Shown: in pieces, positions 10,552 to 25,500 of the stretch
Layout: every line of letters begins with the position of its first letter
Numbering within the stretch: position 1 is the stretch's first letter
Assembly (NCBI GenBank): GCA_036345935.2
Contig: JADWOT020000003.1
Span: forward strand, 18,184,509-18,248,508
Direction: 5' to 3'
From: Taenia hydatigena
Lineage: Eukaryota > Platyhelminthes > Cestoda > Cyclophyllidea > Taeniidae
DNA: 64,000 bases
Notes under the pieces: generated by a model
What the model was told of the DNA's origin: nothing
Seen by the model: the letters and a program-made list of their open reading frames with translations, nothing else
The model's database searches: none
Program-made: the position numbers and the translations under genes

Positions 10552-13500
10552 ATGTCCTCTGCAGGTCAAAATGACGAGAAGCTCGCTTTCATTTCGCACT
10601 ATCTTTATACGTCCCTCAAAATAAAGGAGGAGCAATGGACACGGTTCTATGAATCTGAAATTGGAAGGAATATTTTACGGGAACTCATTGAATCCCAGAG
10701 TCCACTGGTCTTGTTTTTCACGCTTAGTGCAAATGGCAACCTCTCTGCCAGCAAAGATTTTTCGGCAAAAGGAAGGACTAAAATATGCTTCTTCATTAAT
10801 ACTTTGCGTGGCTCTGTTGAGGAGAACTCCTCCTCACCTGCAGATATATTGTGTGGTGACCTACAGCCTAACATTCTGAGAGGAATCTCTTCCTTTCTTC
10901 AGAGAGTAATACAATTTCACAAATGTGATTTGTAGATTCTGTTGCCGGTGTTTTCTGGATACGCTAAACGAACTAGTATCTTAGGGGCTCTTTCTGATGA
11001 GCTCATTACTCTCACCAAGACCATCAAAAGGAAAGCCAATTATATTGAAGGCAAAGTCGATGGAATCACATGTTTACCCCTGTCAAATGCCGAGAATCTT
11101 GACCAGTAGCAATATACCTTGTTTAAAACTGATATAGATCGTCAATTTTTAATATTGAAACTATAATTTTTGAGTGGTCTCAGATCATTCATGCTAGTGC
11201 GCGTGAGGAGAGAATGCCCACTGAGAGTTTGCAGATCACCTCTTCACCGAGAACAGAAATTGAATTTTGGGCCAGACGAAAGGAAGATATGACTAGAGTT
11301 TACTCAGTTTTTACCTCTCAAGCCACAAAACAGATTATGAACTTGCTTCAACATTTTAGAAGTAATTATTCAATGACAGCAAGTAATATGGTAAAAACTA
11401 TCGATAATGGTAAGAGCCTAATAAATCCTGCTTGCATGTTAATGGGAGGTTGACAATTATTACGAACCTTGATTATTTCTTCGCGTAGCTCTCTATGAAG
11501 CTGAAGAAATGTTTATGTATTTGAAACCATTGGAAAGAATCTTTCAACAGATCGAGGAGCTTGAATTCGATAAGATATCCATGTACTTTGGGCCTCTGTT
11601 TCATATTTTGGCTTTGAGTTGGTCAAAATCACCTATTTTTCGGAACCCATCACGTTTTATTTTGCTCTTGCAAAAGATTTCTAGTGCCCTCATTGTCCAG
11701 GTACCTATCAATAATGTAATTAGGTAATTTATTCCCAAAAAACATAGACAAAGCGGTATTTGGATTCCACGGAACTGCTGAAAGGTGAACCCCAAGAATC
11801 AATTGATAAGGTGGCTTTTGCTTTGAAAGTGCTGGATGCATTTATGAATCAGTTCAAGCTCTTTCGCTCTCGGCTTCCTGCATATTTTGCAAAGGAGGGA
11901 GTACCAGTTGTGCCTTGGGAATTTAAAAGACGTCTTCCTTTTTCATTGCTCATTGAGACGAATAGGCGACTTCTCAATATTAAGGTACACAAATGAATGC
12001 ATAATCAGACTAGGCATTCCAAAACTTCAAAGTTCTGCTTACAGTAGTGTCTGTATAAATAGTCCAAGATAGCATTCATTACGAATAACAAGTTTAAACT
12101 TTCTTATTCTAGGATATTTTGAGCGCGGCAGTGGACTTTGCCGATCTCGAAAGGTGTATACTCGGTGGGGTAATGGGTGATTACTTGAGTTCCCAAGTTT
12201 CTGCGATTTTCGATGAGTTTTCTGAAAACTTCAAGGTGACTTGGGGCAGTATTGATAGCCTTACCCTCTAGGAAATTTACTCTAGTCATTACTCCTTTTA
12301 GGAGTTTTCTCAGCGTGATTACGATTGTCTGGACCTGGAATCGAGTGATTTTAAGCAGGAATTAGAGGACATTTCAATAAAATTTGACGACTATGAACAG
12401 CGTCTAGGAGGTGTGCTTTGCCAGGCTCTGAGTGATTGTCCCACGGTCCAGCATGTTTCAAAGGTACCACCCAATACATAAAAATGAATTTTAATAAATA
12501 ATTCTCTTATGCTTTATCAGGTATTGAGTATGTTTGGTGATCTCCTTGAGAGGTCCATAATTAAGCCAAGGATCGAACCATTTTACGAAAGCATGATACA
12601 GATGGTTGAGGAGGAGCTTTTACATGTGAAGAGGATTGTTAAGGAGAGTATGGTTGACAAGTTCATCGAGTGCGATCAAGGTATGCTTCCTCTCATATGT
12701 CTTCGTGTCTCGCATTCTTCAAGATTAATTCTACTCTGATATCGTATATCAGGGCTACTTTTGTGATCTGAAGTAGCAGTGTATGAATGTACAATATTAA
12801 AAGTCGATTCTTTTAAGGTTCTTTCAGATCTACAGCAAGTCATCAACAGTCGACTCGTTTGCCATCAATTGCGTCAGAAAATGAAGGTAGGTGAACAGCT
12901 CTGTGACTGGATGACTGTCTACCAAACAACAGTCAAGATGTGGATCTTCAAATACGTCAAGCTTGTTTTCTCGTTCACGGGTATATATTTAAATAAAAGT
13001 GACTATCTAAAGAAAGTAGGAATTTTGGCTCGTTAAAATCATCTCCTGCCGATCAAAAGTGCCTGACACATAGGTGACAATGGTGTTTGACTGTTATCCC
13101 GAGTAACGGTTGCAATTATCAGCGGAACAGCTCACAATAAACCCGTTTAGAGCTTGACTAATGGAGAACACGTACCTCTCAGTGACTTGGAATATTTTCA
13201 GGGCTTTTTCTTCAGCTATCCTGACATTTATTCCTTTCTAGATGCGCTCCACTCCAAAAAGAACAGCCAACGATCATCTAGGACGGCAAGGGATCGAGAC
13301 GATGGAAAAAAGGGTATGTTCACAGAAAGGCATATTCACTCCTTTGTTTTGTCTCATTCCCTGTGATCATGAGAATCACGGAGTAAGTCATGTTCAGGTT
13401 TGAATAATTCGGTATCCTCAATTACTTATCCATTTAACCATCCGTCACAGTCCATCAGTTCAAACTATTATTAGTGTCACTACTTTCAGGCAAGCTGAGG

Positions 13501-16500
13501 TCTATTAAGATCGCCTGAAGGCTAAGGTGTTCTCGTTCCCCCATCACCTTTGGGACAGACTAATCAAGGTCAAGGTCATTTCTAGCATCTCCAAAACTTG
13601 CGTCGATTCAGTTGTTAATATCTTTCGTATAGGTGTTTGTTGAAGGTGGACGTCAGTTTTAGTCTTTCCGCTAGAGGTGGTCACATTCTTTCATCCGCAG
13701 TATTTGTACTTCTCTCGTCACACCAAGGCTTATCAACCAGCAGCAGAGAACGGGGGAGCTACCGTTTAACATAGGATTCGTTTTCCACTGCCACTAATTC
13801 AGCAGTGGTGATACAATACTAAGGCCCTTAAGTGACTCGTCACCAAAACCGAGGGTTAAATTGGCAGGTAATGCATTAGATTAGTGCCGTCAGTTTCAAG
13901 TGAGGACCCTACCTACCTGGTTAATCAGCTCACTCACGTCTTCTAACCAAACAGCACTCTTTAGAAAAGCGAGGTGTTCCCAGTTTATAAAAACTGGTGG
14001 AAATTTCTTCGGTGAAACCGCCTACGAACAAATATTAGTAAAAATACCAATAAAGCTTACCTTCTCCATTAAGATACACCCAGGTCAGTTACCAGCGTGA
14101 GAACCCTCGACTCTTCGCTGTGTACCGAGGACAGTAAATGTAAGCACTAAATAGAATCTGTCCCTTCTCGCCTTATTTATAGTCCCAAAAATGGGTTTTT
14201 CAGTTACAGAATGCCGATAATGAGTTTTAAAAGCATAACATGGGTTTTCTTGCATTATTCTTTCCCTACAACACCTTCTGTTCGTGCATGCCAACTCATC
14301 AGTGTGGTACTGTGTCTTTCGTACTAGCCACTCGAAAGAGGAGCATATTAACGCCTACACTAACCTCAGGCCTTGCAGAAATTTTCAAACGACGGAAACG
14401 CTCATCCTCACTCGCTGTGGCAAATCCAGGTAGACACCCACATTACTGCACTACATCCAGTTGTGATTTAATGCGCCAGCACCAACACCTCAATATGTCA
14501 CAGCATTTGATGAAAAACAATGACTTTCTTTCAAGATACACCTCGATCTGCAAAAAGTACCAAAGGAGCCGTCGAAGTAGATATAATTGTGGATGTTAAT
14601 AGAGGTACGTAGTGATCGATGTTTGTCTGCGTCTCTCTCTCTCCCTTGTCTTAAATTGCTTTAGGATTTACCCGAGTTGAGATGATTTAAAAAGTAATGT
14701 ATTCTTATGTCAGTAGTCAACATGCTCTGTGAAAATGCTTATGCCTCATGAAACATTTCGCCTAGGTACTCCACGGCCGTTGAAAGGCATCAGGCCATCA
14801 AGACACTCACCTTCAACTGCGACAACACACCCAGGCAAGTAGCACGTTTCCCTTTGGACGTTGGAAACCACAGGAGGTTCGAATGGAAGTCGATTTAAGG
14901 TTCTGAGTGAACAAGCCAAGAGGCTTAAAGCCACCATCAGGGAGGTTAAGTCACGGGGACTGAAATGATTAATCTTTTTAAGCATGCATTGAAAAAAGCG
15001 TAATGCCCTAGTTATAGCCTTCTATGCCATGTATTAAAGATCAAACAATAATTGTTTGAAGAGTTTATTTCCCATTTTATAACGCATTCCAAGGCGCACC
15101 TCCTAGTTAGTTCTCTGGCCGACTGATTCGATGTTCAAAGAGTAGCATCGCGGGCGACTTGTAGATTCTACTTGACACGATTCGATAGGCCGTGTATCAC
15201 AGTCCCACTTGCACTGCCATCCAACGGCGACCAGTTGAAAGATTATGATAAGTCCAAATGACATAGTAACTTTGGCAGGGAGATCTGTTGGGCAAGATTA
15301 GTTTCATTATATTACCGCGGACACTTGGGGAGCAGTGATTGTTTATGATAAATCTTATTCATCTCATTAAGATACTCCCAGAGCAGCGAAGAATATCACA
15401 CCAGTATCTGATTCACCTGCGAGTTCTCGTAAAAGTTACTGTAAGTACATAGTAGATTATGCATTTAACCCAATTTAACCCTGTTTCTCTGTTACTCTGC
15501 TTGTCTGCCTCTACTTGTCCAGCCCAGACAAGCAATGCGGTTCCGATTAAACGCCACAAAACACCGCAGAGACGGCCAAACCTCGTGCCTAGGCTCACAG
15601 CTCCAATGGGCTGCAAAAATATGCCGCCGGTGGCTGGCCACTTGATGTGGTCCTCAGAAATCTACCAACGTCTGGACGCCTCTAAAGCCATCCTTAATGG
15701 CGTAGAACATCCGTGAGTTATCCTCTGATACTGAGGGTAGCCATGTTTCAAGAGACGGCCCCAAAGTACTTGAAAAGAACCCACAACTCGCTAGTTTTAC
15801 GTTAGCGAGTTTAAGAACTGCAGTCGCACGATTAAATCATCTTGAATAAATGAGGTCTGAATTCAGAGAACAATACATTTCCCTAGTTTCGCTTGTTTGG
15901 TGTGAGATGGTTAAAGACTTATTTTCCTCTCAAATTTCTCTTAGCATAATGCGTTCTAAGCATGCCAACCGGATGCGAAAGTTGATAGCACACCTGCAGG
16001 ACAAACTGCTTGAGTAAGTGCTCAACATGAACTAGCTGAAGAGGTTACAAACGCATAAGATGAGGTGTGAACTCGCTTGACTCTCCTTAGAAATGATGAA
16101 CGTGTATTCAAGTACTGGGCGACGAACGTTCCAGACATCTGTGAAGGTGGACTCTCCCAACCTCTGCTTACTCGTCTTCAAGGCACTCGCTTGTTTGAGG
16201 TCAACTTCAGCTCAAAGGTTAATCAAATTCTTGTTCTGAGCCTATTTTATGCGCCGATTCAGGCATGCTATTACTGTGGGATTGATACTACCTTCCAGCT
16301 AACCACAACGCTGTGCGAAGTGAAGTACCTCCTTTCACTGGCAGGCACCATTATACCAGACGCGGCGTTGAGGCTCTTTGAGCATCGTGAAATGCTGCGA
16401 AAGTGCAAACTCACCTTGGACGCCTTGGTGATGAAGCATACACGCTTGCGGACAAAAATAGCCAGCAATGTGATCGCTTTGGTTTCCACCGATCTAGTTG

Positions 16501-19500
16501 AAGTCGAACGTCTACTACAAAAGGGCGCTACAAAGCTGCTCTGGTCCGATGCAGGTAAGTCAACGCGCGTTTGGCTTGGACTAAACCAAGGGGACTTGAA
16601 TAGCTTTGCCGGCTCCCGAGGTCTACGAGTTCCGGGGGAACCGGAGACTAGTGACAGTCCTGAAAGTCAAATGGGCAATTAAAAATACCGGGTGCCAAAC
16701 TAATACGTTAAATCCGAATTGTCGATTATAGGAGCGTGGGAGCATATAAAATCCACAAGCGATGCAATGAATGATATTTATCAGCAAGTAAGAGAGGCCG
16801 AGGTGAATTTGGATGAAATTCGCAAGCTTATGGCAACATGGACACATGCCCCGCTATTTCAAAGGCACGACGGCAAGGCGGATAATCTGCTTGAGGGAAA
16901 TGGCAATGTTGAAAAGCGCAACGCGGAAATCAAGGAGGCGGGTGGGAAGATATTTGCACTTCTGGAGGTAATCAAACAGTAGATTGTGGTTTGGTGTACG
17001 ACGTTAGTCATGTCAACTTGTAAGCTTCGTCCTCGCTAACCTATTAAGGGACTTTAAGAACTCGTAGTTGTGCTTTTCAGACTAATCGCCAAATCTTCAA
17101 AGCTGAAGCTGATTCAGCGGCGTGGATCGTTTACGTGGAAGACGTTGACAGTATCATTACCTCAGGTTTCGTGGAGACAATTCGCTGTTCCCTTGACTAC
17201 CTTTTATCAGAAACTAACAATGAGAATCCGGACATACGCCCTCTTTTTGAAATACAAATGGATCTCACAGTGAGTTGGCTAAATATGAATTCCACAGTCT
17301 ATATAAATTGCTTTTTAAGATCTCTGGAATAAGCTTCCTGCCAGCTCTGGAGCAGGGACCCAACTCCACGTTCTTCGATGTCTGCAATGCGATATTGGAG
17401 GATGTTTACAAACAGGCGGATCAGATGAATCGAGTCACCGTACAGGATGAAGAAAGTCAGACTTATGAGGTTCGTGACCTCGGAACATGATGCTTTTAAG
17501 TGAATGACTTGAAGGTGTTGCTAAGACTGTTAACGTGCTTTTTGTCGCTTCTCAAAAGGCTCTAATCAAGACGAATGTTGAGTTGGAAGAGCTGAGACAG
17601 ACTTTTATTGAGAGAGTGGAGACGGCTGTGCAAGAAGCACGGGAGTACAATGACAGCATGGAGCGATTTGCCTACCTCTGGACAGACGACAGAGAGGCAA
17701 GCTTAAAGAACTTTCTCAACCAAGAGAACATCAAGTCTGATGACTTGCATTCAACGCCTTCCCTGGAGAAATTCAAAAAGAAGATTGACGAATATGAGGC
17801 CATTTATTCAGAGGTATGGCAGCGGATTTGGCGTTTTTAGGGCATGTCCTGAGAAATGAGGATCGGTTTAACAAACTTTTAGGTCAGCGAAATGGAAGAG
17901 GTCGTTCTTGTAGAGCGCTGGTTCAAAATAAACGCCAAGCCATTCAAACATGGCTTGAGTAATTGCGTAAAACGTTGGAGTCTCCTGTTCAAGAACTACT
18001 TGATCGAATTTGTGACCAGCAGTTTAAGCGAACTGGATGAATTCATCAAGGTAGGTCGCTTAATTCAAGAATGCCTTTGAGCTTCATGGCCTACTGGTTC
18101 CTCCAAAAATTCCATTGGTTTGCTGCTTGCATTTCCCAACTAGCAAGGGCTCTACCTTTCAAGGCATTCCAATAAACCGAATGAGAATCTTGAGATTAAT
18201 GGTGATTTGCTAGTAAAAGTTATACTTGGACAATCGACCATCTGACCTTTCCCTTAAACTTAAAGTACCTTGGACGCATACCAGAATCTGGGTCATTTGC
18301 GTTTACTGTGGTGCTTCTTTGATTAATTAAACAAGAATTCGATCGAGACGCTGCAGGATGATCCGAAACGCGGTGACTATGATCATCTGGTGGAGGCGAT
18401 GAGCTGCCTCGGCGCCGTTAAGGCGCGCCAACCTACCACCGACTCAATGTTCGAACCACTGAAGCAAACTGCCGATTTGCTGAAGTCCTACGGTCAGGAA
18501 GTGTCGCCGGAGACTCAACTTCTCATCGAGGTACGCAAGCTTTCGCCAGTTTTTGGTCAGTGAGCAAAGTTAACCGACCTACTTGGTATGGAAATGAATT
18601 TGAACCCTTTAGGAGCTGCCTCGGAAGTGGAGCAACCTAAAGAAGAGGGTTGTGCTGATGAAGCAGGTGGTGGCGCCATTGCAATCGGAGGAGGTTGTAA
18701 AGGTTCGAATGTGGGCTACAGAATTCGAGACGGTACAACAGAAGTACCGCGAGGATTTCCTCAGAATCACGCCCTTCCAATACGAGTGCGAGGCGCCCTA
18801 CACCGTGCTAGACAAGGTAGACGGAGAAAAGTTAATAAATTTGTTGTTGATTCCGGCCACTCTTCGTGTGGATGGCATTATCACTAATCTGTTCCCACAC
18901 ATGGATAATGAAGTCACATTTACATGTCTGTTTATGACAATGCAATCGTTGAGTGCCAAGCATAGTGATCTTGGCAACGTGTGACAACACAGAGCGAAGC
19001 ACCGAACCGTGTATACGATGAATAGTAGGGCAAACTCAGAATACACATCTCATTTTGAAATCCTTTGAATGTGTAATAACCGCCATAATGAGTTGACATG
19101 ACAGACACCCACAAATCAAGACAATCGGCGAAAATAAAATAACTAATTTTTACTTGCCAATTTTACCATTCAGGAGAATGTTACTATAAGCCAAATGGAA
19201 GAGGAACTCACGAAACTCAAAAGACAGGCTCAGTTGTTTGAAGTCGCTGTGCCGGAGTATCGTCAGCTAGCCAGCTGTCGACGTGAAATTCGCCTCCTAA
19301 AAACTGTCTGGGATTGGGTATTCCTCATCCGCTCTACCATAGCCGGTTGGTACGACACTCCCTGGCGTCTCATCAGTGTGGACGAGATGGATCTCACGCT
19401 GAAACAGTTCTCCGTTAAGGATCTCCGTCGTCTTGACAAGGAAGTTCGAGCCTGGCCTGTCTTTCTTGGCATCGAAGCTGAGGTTCGCAATATGATGACC

Positions 19501-22500
19501 TCTTTGAGAGCTATGAATGAGCTGCAGAACCCGGCTATCCGGGGACGTCATTGGTCACAGTTGATGTCAACCACGGGGGTCCGTTTTGTCATGAACGAAA
19601 ACACCGTCCTTGCGGAACTCCTAGCTTTGAAGCTGCACAATTACGAGGAGGAAGTACACACTCTTGTTGATAAGGCTGTAAAAGAGGCCTCTATGGAGAA
19701 AGTGCTGAAGGAACTAGGCCAAACCTGGAGTCAGATGTCATTTGAGGTAGAGCAGCATCCAAGAAGAAATCTGAAGTTATTTAAAGTCAGCCAGGAGACA
19801 GTGGAAGTGCTTGAGGATAACCAAGTGCAGCTGCAAAATATGGCCACCTCAAAGCACGTTGATTTCTTCCGAGATCAAATCGTGGATTGGCAGAAGAAAC
19901 TCACAATCACCGACTATGTTATTGGTCTTTGGTCAGAAGTCCAAAGAACGTGGGCATACCTGGAGGCAATTTTCCTCAGCTCAGATGACATCCGTGAACA
20001 ACTGCCAGAAGACTCCAAGAGATTTGATAAAATCGACGAGGAGTTTGGACAAATTGTTGAAGATATTGAGAAAAGAGGGACCAACATCATTGAAGCCACG
20101 CATTTGCCCGGTGTGTCTGATCGTCTTGAAAGCCTTAAGGAACGTCTGACTCTATGTGAAAAGGCGCTTGCAGATTACCTCGACACGAAGCGTCTTGCCT
20201 TCCCACGCTTCTACTTCATTTCGCCCACAGATCTGCTAGACATTCTAGCCAATGGCACCGAGCCTATTAAAGTCATGCCTCATCTGTCAAAGCTTTTTGA
20301 CAGCATAGCCAGTGTTGATTTAAAATCAAACGCCAAAATTGCAACATCGATGAAAGCAAAGGACGGGGAGGTAGTACGGTTATCAAGGGAATGCTCTCTT
20401 GACGGAAAAGTTGAAGTCTGGCTAAATCGATTGCTGGAAGAGATGCGAGCCACCTTGTTGCACAACCTCCACCAGTGTGTGTCCAACTTGGAAGAAAAAC
20501 CCCGCGAACAGTGGATCTTTGATTATCCCGCCCAGGTTTCCCTGGCCGGTTGTCAGATAGGCTGGGTGGCAGAAGTGAATCTCAACTTCGCTCAACTCGA
20601 GGAGGGCTACGAGAACGCAATGAAATTCTTTAACAAAAAGCAGGTTACCCAATTAAATGCGCTAATTACTCTGCTGGTGGGAGAGTTGAGTCCACAAGAG
20701 CGACAGAAGGTGATGACCATCTGCACCATTGACGTGCACAACCGTGACGTGGTGGCGCGGCTGATCGCGCAGAAAGTGATGGAGCACAATGCTTTTGAGT
20801 GGCTCAGCCAACTGCGACACCGATGGGATGAGGAGGTGAGCGATTGCTTCGCTAACATCTGCGATGCCCAGTTCCGCTACGCTTACGAGTACCTCGGAAA
20901 CACGCCACGACTTGTCATCACGCCGCTCACTGATCGTTGCTACATCACTCTCACCCAGTCTCTTCATCTCTTCATGTCCGGTGCTCCAGCGGGACCTGCA
21001 GGAACTGGCAAGTTCTTTATTCTCTTAACCTTTTTTGTATTTTGAGTGAAGACGGATAGTATCGAACTAAAGTGGCTTGCTTATACCGTTAAATAAGGTA
21101 GACTTTCTCATTCTAGGCAAAACGGAAACCACAAAAGACCTGGGTCGTGCCCTTGGCATCATGGTCTACGTGTTTAACTGCTCTGAACAGATGGACTATA
21201 AGTCGGTTGGAAATATCTACAAGGGTCTCGCTCAGTCAGGTTCATGGGGCTGCTTCGATGAGTTCAACCGCATCTCCATTGACGTACTTTCAGTGGTGGC
21301 GGTGCAAGTGAAGTGCATCCAAGACGCTATCAGGAACAAGTGTATCCGCTTCAATTTTCTTGGCGAAGAGATCAGCCTCAATCCCACAGTAGGCATTTTT
21401 ATCACCATGAATCCTGGCTACGCGGGCCGAACCGAATTGCCTGAGAACTTGAAGGCTCTCTTCCGACCCTGTGCTATGGTGGTGCCCGACTTTGAGCTCA
21501 TCTGTGAGATCATGCTGGTAGCGGAAGGTTTCATGGAAGCCCGTCTTTTGGCACGAAAATTCATCACTCTCTATGGGCTGGCTAAGGAGCTGCTCTCCAA
21601 GCAGGACCACTATGACTGGGGCCTACGAGCTATTAAGTCGGTTCTGGTAGTCGCTGGCGCACTCAAACGTGGCGATCCTACTCGTCCAGAAAATGAAGTC
21701 CTCATGCGAGCCCTTCGTGATTTCAATGCACCCAAAATCGCTGCAGACGATTTACCCGTTTTCATGGGTCTGATTACCGACCTTTTTCCGGCAATGGACG
21801 TGCCGCGGAAGAGAGATCCAGCCTTTGAAGAAGAGGTACGAAAAGCTGCTGTGAATTTGAAGCTACAACCCGAAGATAATTTTATTCTCAAAACAGTGCA
21901 ACTGCAGGAATTGCTCACTGTCCGCCACTCAGTTTTCATTCTCGGCAATGCCGGCACTGGGAAATCCATGATTTGGCGCGCTCTGTTTAGAACAAACCAG
22001 AACTTGAACAAGAAACCTGTTGCTGTGGATTTGGATCCAAAGGCGGTGACCAACGATGAACTCTTCGGGGTCATAAATCCTGCTACCAGAGAGTGGAAAG
22101 ACGGTCTCTTTTCGGTAGTGATGCGGGACCTTTCCAGGCTGACGCATGATGGGCCCAAGTGGATAGTACTTGACGGTGATATCGATCCCATGTGGATTGA
22201 ATCCCTGAACACGGTGATGGATGATAACAAGGTTCTCACTCTAGCTAGTAACGAGAGAATTCCACTGACACCTAGCATGCGACTCGTTTTTGAAATCAGT
22301 CACTTAAAAACCGCCACACCAGCAACTGTCTCCCGGGCTGGCATTCTTTTCGTAAATCCGCAGGTCAGTATTGCATACAGCTTTGAGTATATCCAATTAT
22401 TGTCTTCCTACTGACTAATTTTCTAGTCTTTAGTGTTCCTCTTAAGTGATTATTTGCTTGTTGGTGTTGGTTGACCAATGAGGCATACTTCTGCTACTTC

Positions 22501-25500
22501 GAAACGAAATTGCTTGGTATTTTAGGACCTAGGATGGGCACCGTATGCCTACTCCTGGTTGGCCTCTCGTGACAACCGTTCGGAGCAGGCTAATCTAGGC
22601 TTGTTCGTTGAGACCTACGTTCCAACCTGCCTGGAGGCTCTTCGAACGCGGTTTAAGACCACTGTGCCACTAGTTGAGCTCGGTCATGTGCAGACCCTGT
22701 GTAATCTGCTGGAGGTCCACCTAACCCCTACAAACACACCTCCTGACACACCTAAAGAGGTCTACGAAGCCTTCTTTGTATTTTGCGCTGTTTGGGCCTT
22801 TGGAGGAGCCCTGGTGCAGGATCAATTGGTCGATCATAGGGCGGAGTTCTCTAAGTGGTGGATTGAGGAATTCAAGTCTGTCAAGTTTCCCACCACCTCG
22901 GGTGCCACGGTGTTTGATTTCTACCTTGATCCAGAGACGAAGAAGTTTGAACCGTGGAATAAGAAGGTTGAACAGTTCATTTTGGATCCGAACGAACCAC
23001 TACAGGTACGTCATCACAATGATACCTTGCAAAAAAAGCATCATCAGAATGCGACCTCATTAACACTCTTTTAATCGTTAAAATGGGTCATGAAAGTGTC
23101 TTTGGAGTCGAATTTAAAATGGTTAGCAATTCCCCTTAGACGGCGCTTGTGTCGACTGCGGAGACGGCTCGAATTCGATACTTCCTCGATCTTCTAGTCG
23201 CAGCCCGTCGGCCCGTCATGTTGGTCGGGGGCGCTGGGACCGGAAAGACCGTTCTGGTGCAAAATCTACTTCAAGATCTTGGGGAGGATTTTCTTGTAGT
23301 TAACGTGCCATTTAATTTCTACACTACAAGTGAGATGCTTCAGAGGGTGTTGGAAAAACCACTGGAAAAGAAAACTGGGCGTTGCTACGGTCCACCGGGT
23401 AACAAACGTCTTGTCTATTTCATTGACGACCTAAACATGCCAGAAGTGGACGCCTACTTTACAGTGCAGCCGCATACTCTAATCCGACAACACATTGACC
23501 ACTCGCACTGGTACGATCGGGCTAAACTGACGTTGAAGGAGATAACCAACACCCAGTATGTGGCCTGCATGAATCCAACGGCGGGTAGTTTCACTATTGA
23601 TTCACGACTGCAGGTACCCGCCTTCCACCCTCTCTCTCTCACCTTGCCTCCTACTAAGTCATATAGTGCTGTACCTTTTCCTCACTTCAGCGTCACTTCG
23701 TCGTTTTTAACATCAGTTTTCCTGGAAGGGAGGCGGTTTACTCAATATACAACTCCATCCTCTCGCAACACCTTCAACTACCTGCTGCAGGTTTTCCACA
23801 AACCGTGCAGCGTCTAGCCTCGAGTATAACGGGCTTGGCGGTTGAATTCCATACCCAAGTGACGGCTGCATTCTTACCAACTGCTCTGAAGTTTCATTAT
23901 ATCTTCAACCTACGTGATCTCACAAATGTTTTTCAGGTTGGTAGAATGTTGTGCCGAAGAACAGTTAATCTACCTTGTTGGGATTGCCTTAATGAAAGGC
24001 ATGATCACTTAGCTCAAGATTATTGCAGTCCTTTTTTCCTTCCCATTAGGGCCTCTTGTTTTCAAGGGATGAGTGTCTTAGGAAGCCGATCGACTTGCTT
24101 CGACTCTGGATTCATGAAACTAAGAGAGTCTATGCGGACAAGTTGACGGACGCATCTGATCAAACCGCCTTTAGCAAACTCCTGCAAGATTTCGTTATCA
24201 AACAGTTCACAGAATTGGACGTAGAGGAGAGTGTCATTTTCGCTGAGCCCCTCCTCTACTGTCACTTTATTCAGGGTTTCGGTGATCCTCGTTACCTTCC
24301 AGTGGAGTCAAATGACACCCTGGCAAAGCTGTTAAACGATGCGTTGGTAAATTACAACGAGATGTACGCCGCTATGAATCTTGTCCTCTTCAAGGATGCG
24401 ATTGAACATATTCTGCGAATTGATCGGATTCTTGAATCACCGCGAGGCAACGCCCTTCTGGTCGGAATTGGTGGTTCGGGCAAGCAATCACTTTCACGTC
24501 TGGCTGCGTTCATAAGTTCTCTCGAGGTCTTTCAGATTGTCGCCAAGAAGGGCTACTCAGTCACCGATTTAAAATCCGATCTAGCTGCGCTGTATCGAAA
24601 GGCAGGGCTCAAGAACGTCGGAATCGTGTTTCTTCTTACTGACGCCCAAGTATTAGATGAAAAGTTCCTTGTGACAATAAATTATCTACTAGCATCGGGA
24701 GAGATTCCTGATCTCTTTGCTGACGATGAGGTGGAGGAGATTATCTCTGCTGTTCAGTCAGAAACGAAGGCTGCAGGTATACTAGATACCAGAGCCAATT
24801 GCTGGCAGTTTTTCATAAATAAGGTCAGACGAACGCTGAAAGTGATCCTCTGTTTTTCCCCAGTCGGTCCGAAGCTTCGTATGCGTGCTAGGCGTTTTCC
24901 GGCACTGGTCAACTGCACTACCATTGACTGGTTCCACGAGTGGCCGGAAGAAGCCTTGCTCTCTGTATCGAGGCAATTTGTGTCTGAAATTAGCCTTCTT
25001 GATTCAGCTCTGTACGAACCGATTTCTACATTCATGTCTCATGTGCATAAGACAGTGAACGATGTGAGCAGAGACTACTTAACTTACGAGAGGCGTTATA
25101 ACTACACCACTCCAAAGTCTTTTCTAGAACAGATTCACTTGTATGAAAACATGTTAAATAGGCGAGACAAGGAGATACGGGGCAAAATTTCCCGTCTGGA
25201 GAATGGCTTGCAAAAGTTGGAAAGCACTGCTCAACAGGTTGACGATCTGAAAGTAAAATTAGCTACTCAGGAGGTAGAACTGGCTGAGAAGAATGAGGAT
25301 GCCAACAAGTTGTTGGCTATTGTTAGTGCGGAGACGGAGAAAGTGGTTGCCGAGAAGGCGGTAGCAGATGAGGAGGAGAAGAAGGTGACAAAGATCAGAG
25401 CAGAAGTATCTGTCAAACAGCGGGAATGCGAGGTGGACCTTGCTAAGGCCGAGCCAGCACTTGTGGCTGCTCAGGAGGCTCTAAATACACTGAATAAGAA

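Noticed and set aside
10906..10935. The 30-nt dynein intron read as coding sequence
   Set aside because: It ends in an in-frame stop, and the phase-0 join restores a continuous frame into the next exon.
14240..14985. Frames inside dynein intron 10
   Set aside because: No family similarity and no splice structure of their own.
21610..22278. A 222-codon open frame on the minus strand opposite dynein
   Set aside because: It lies antisense to the conserved AAA1-AAA2 coding exon and has no independent family features.
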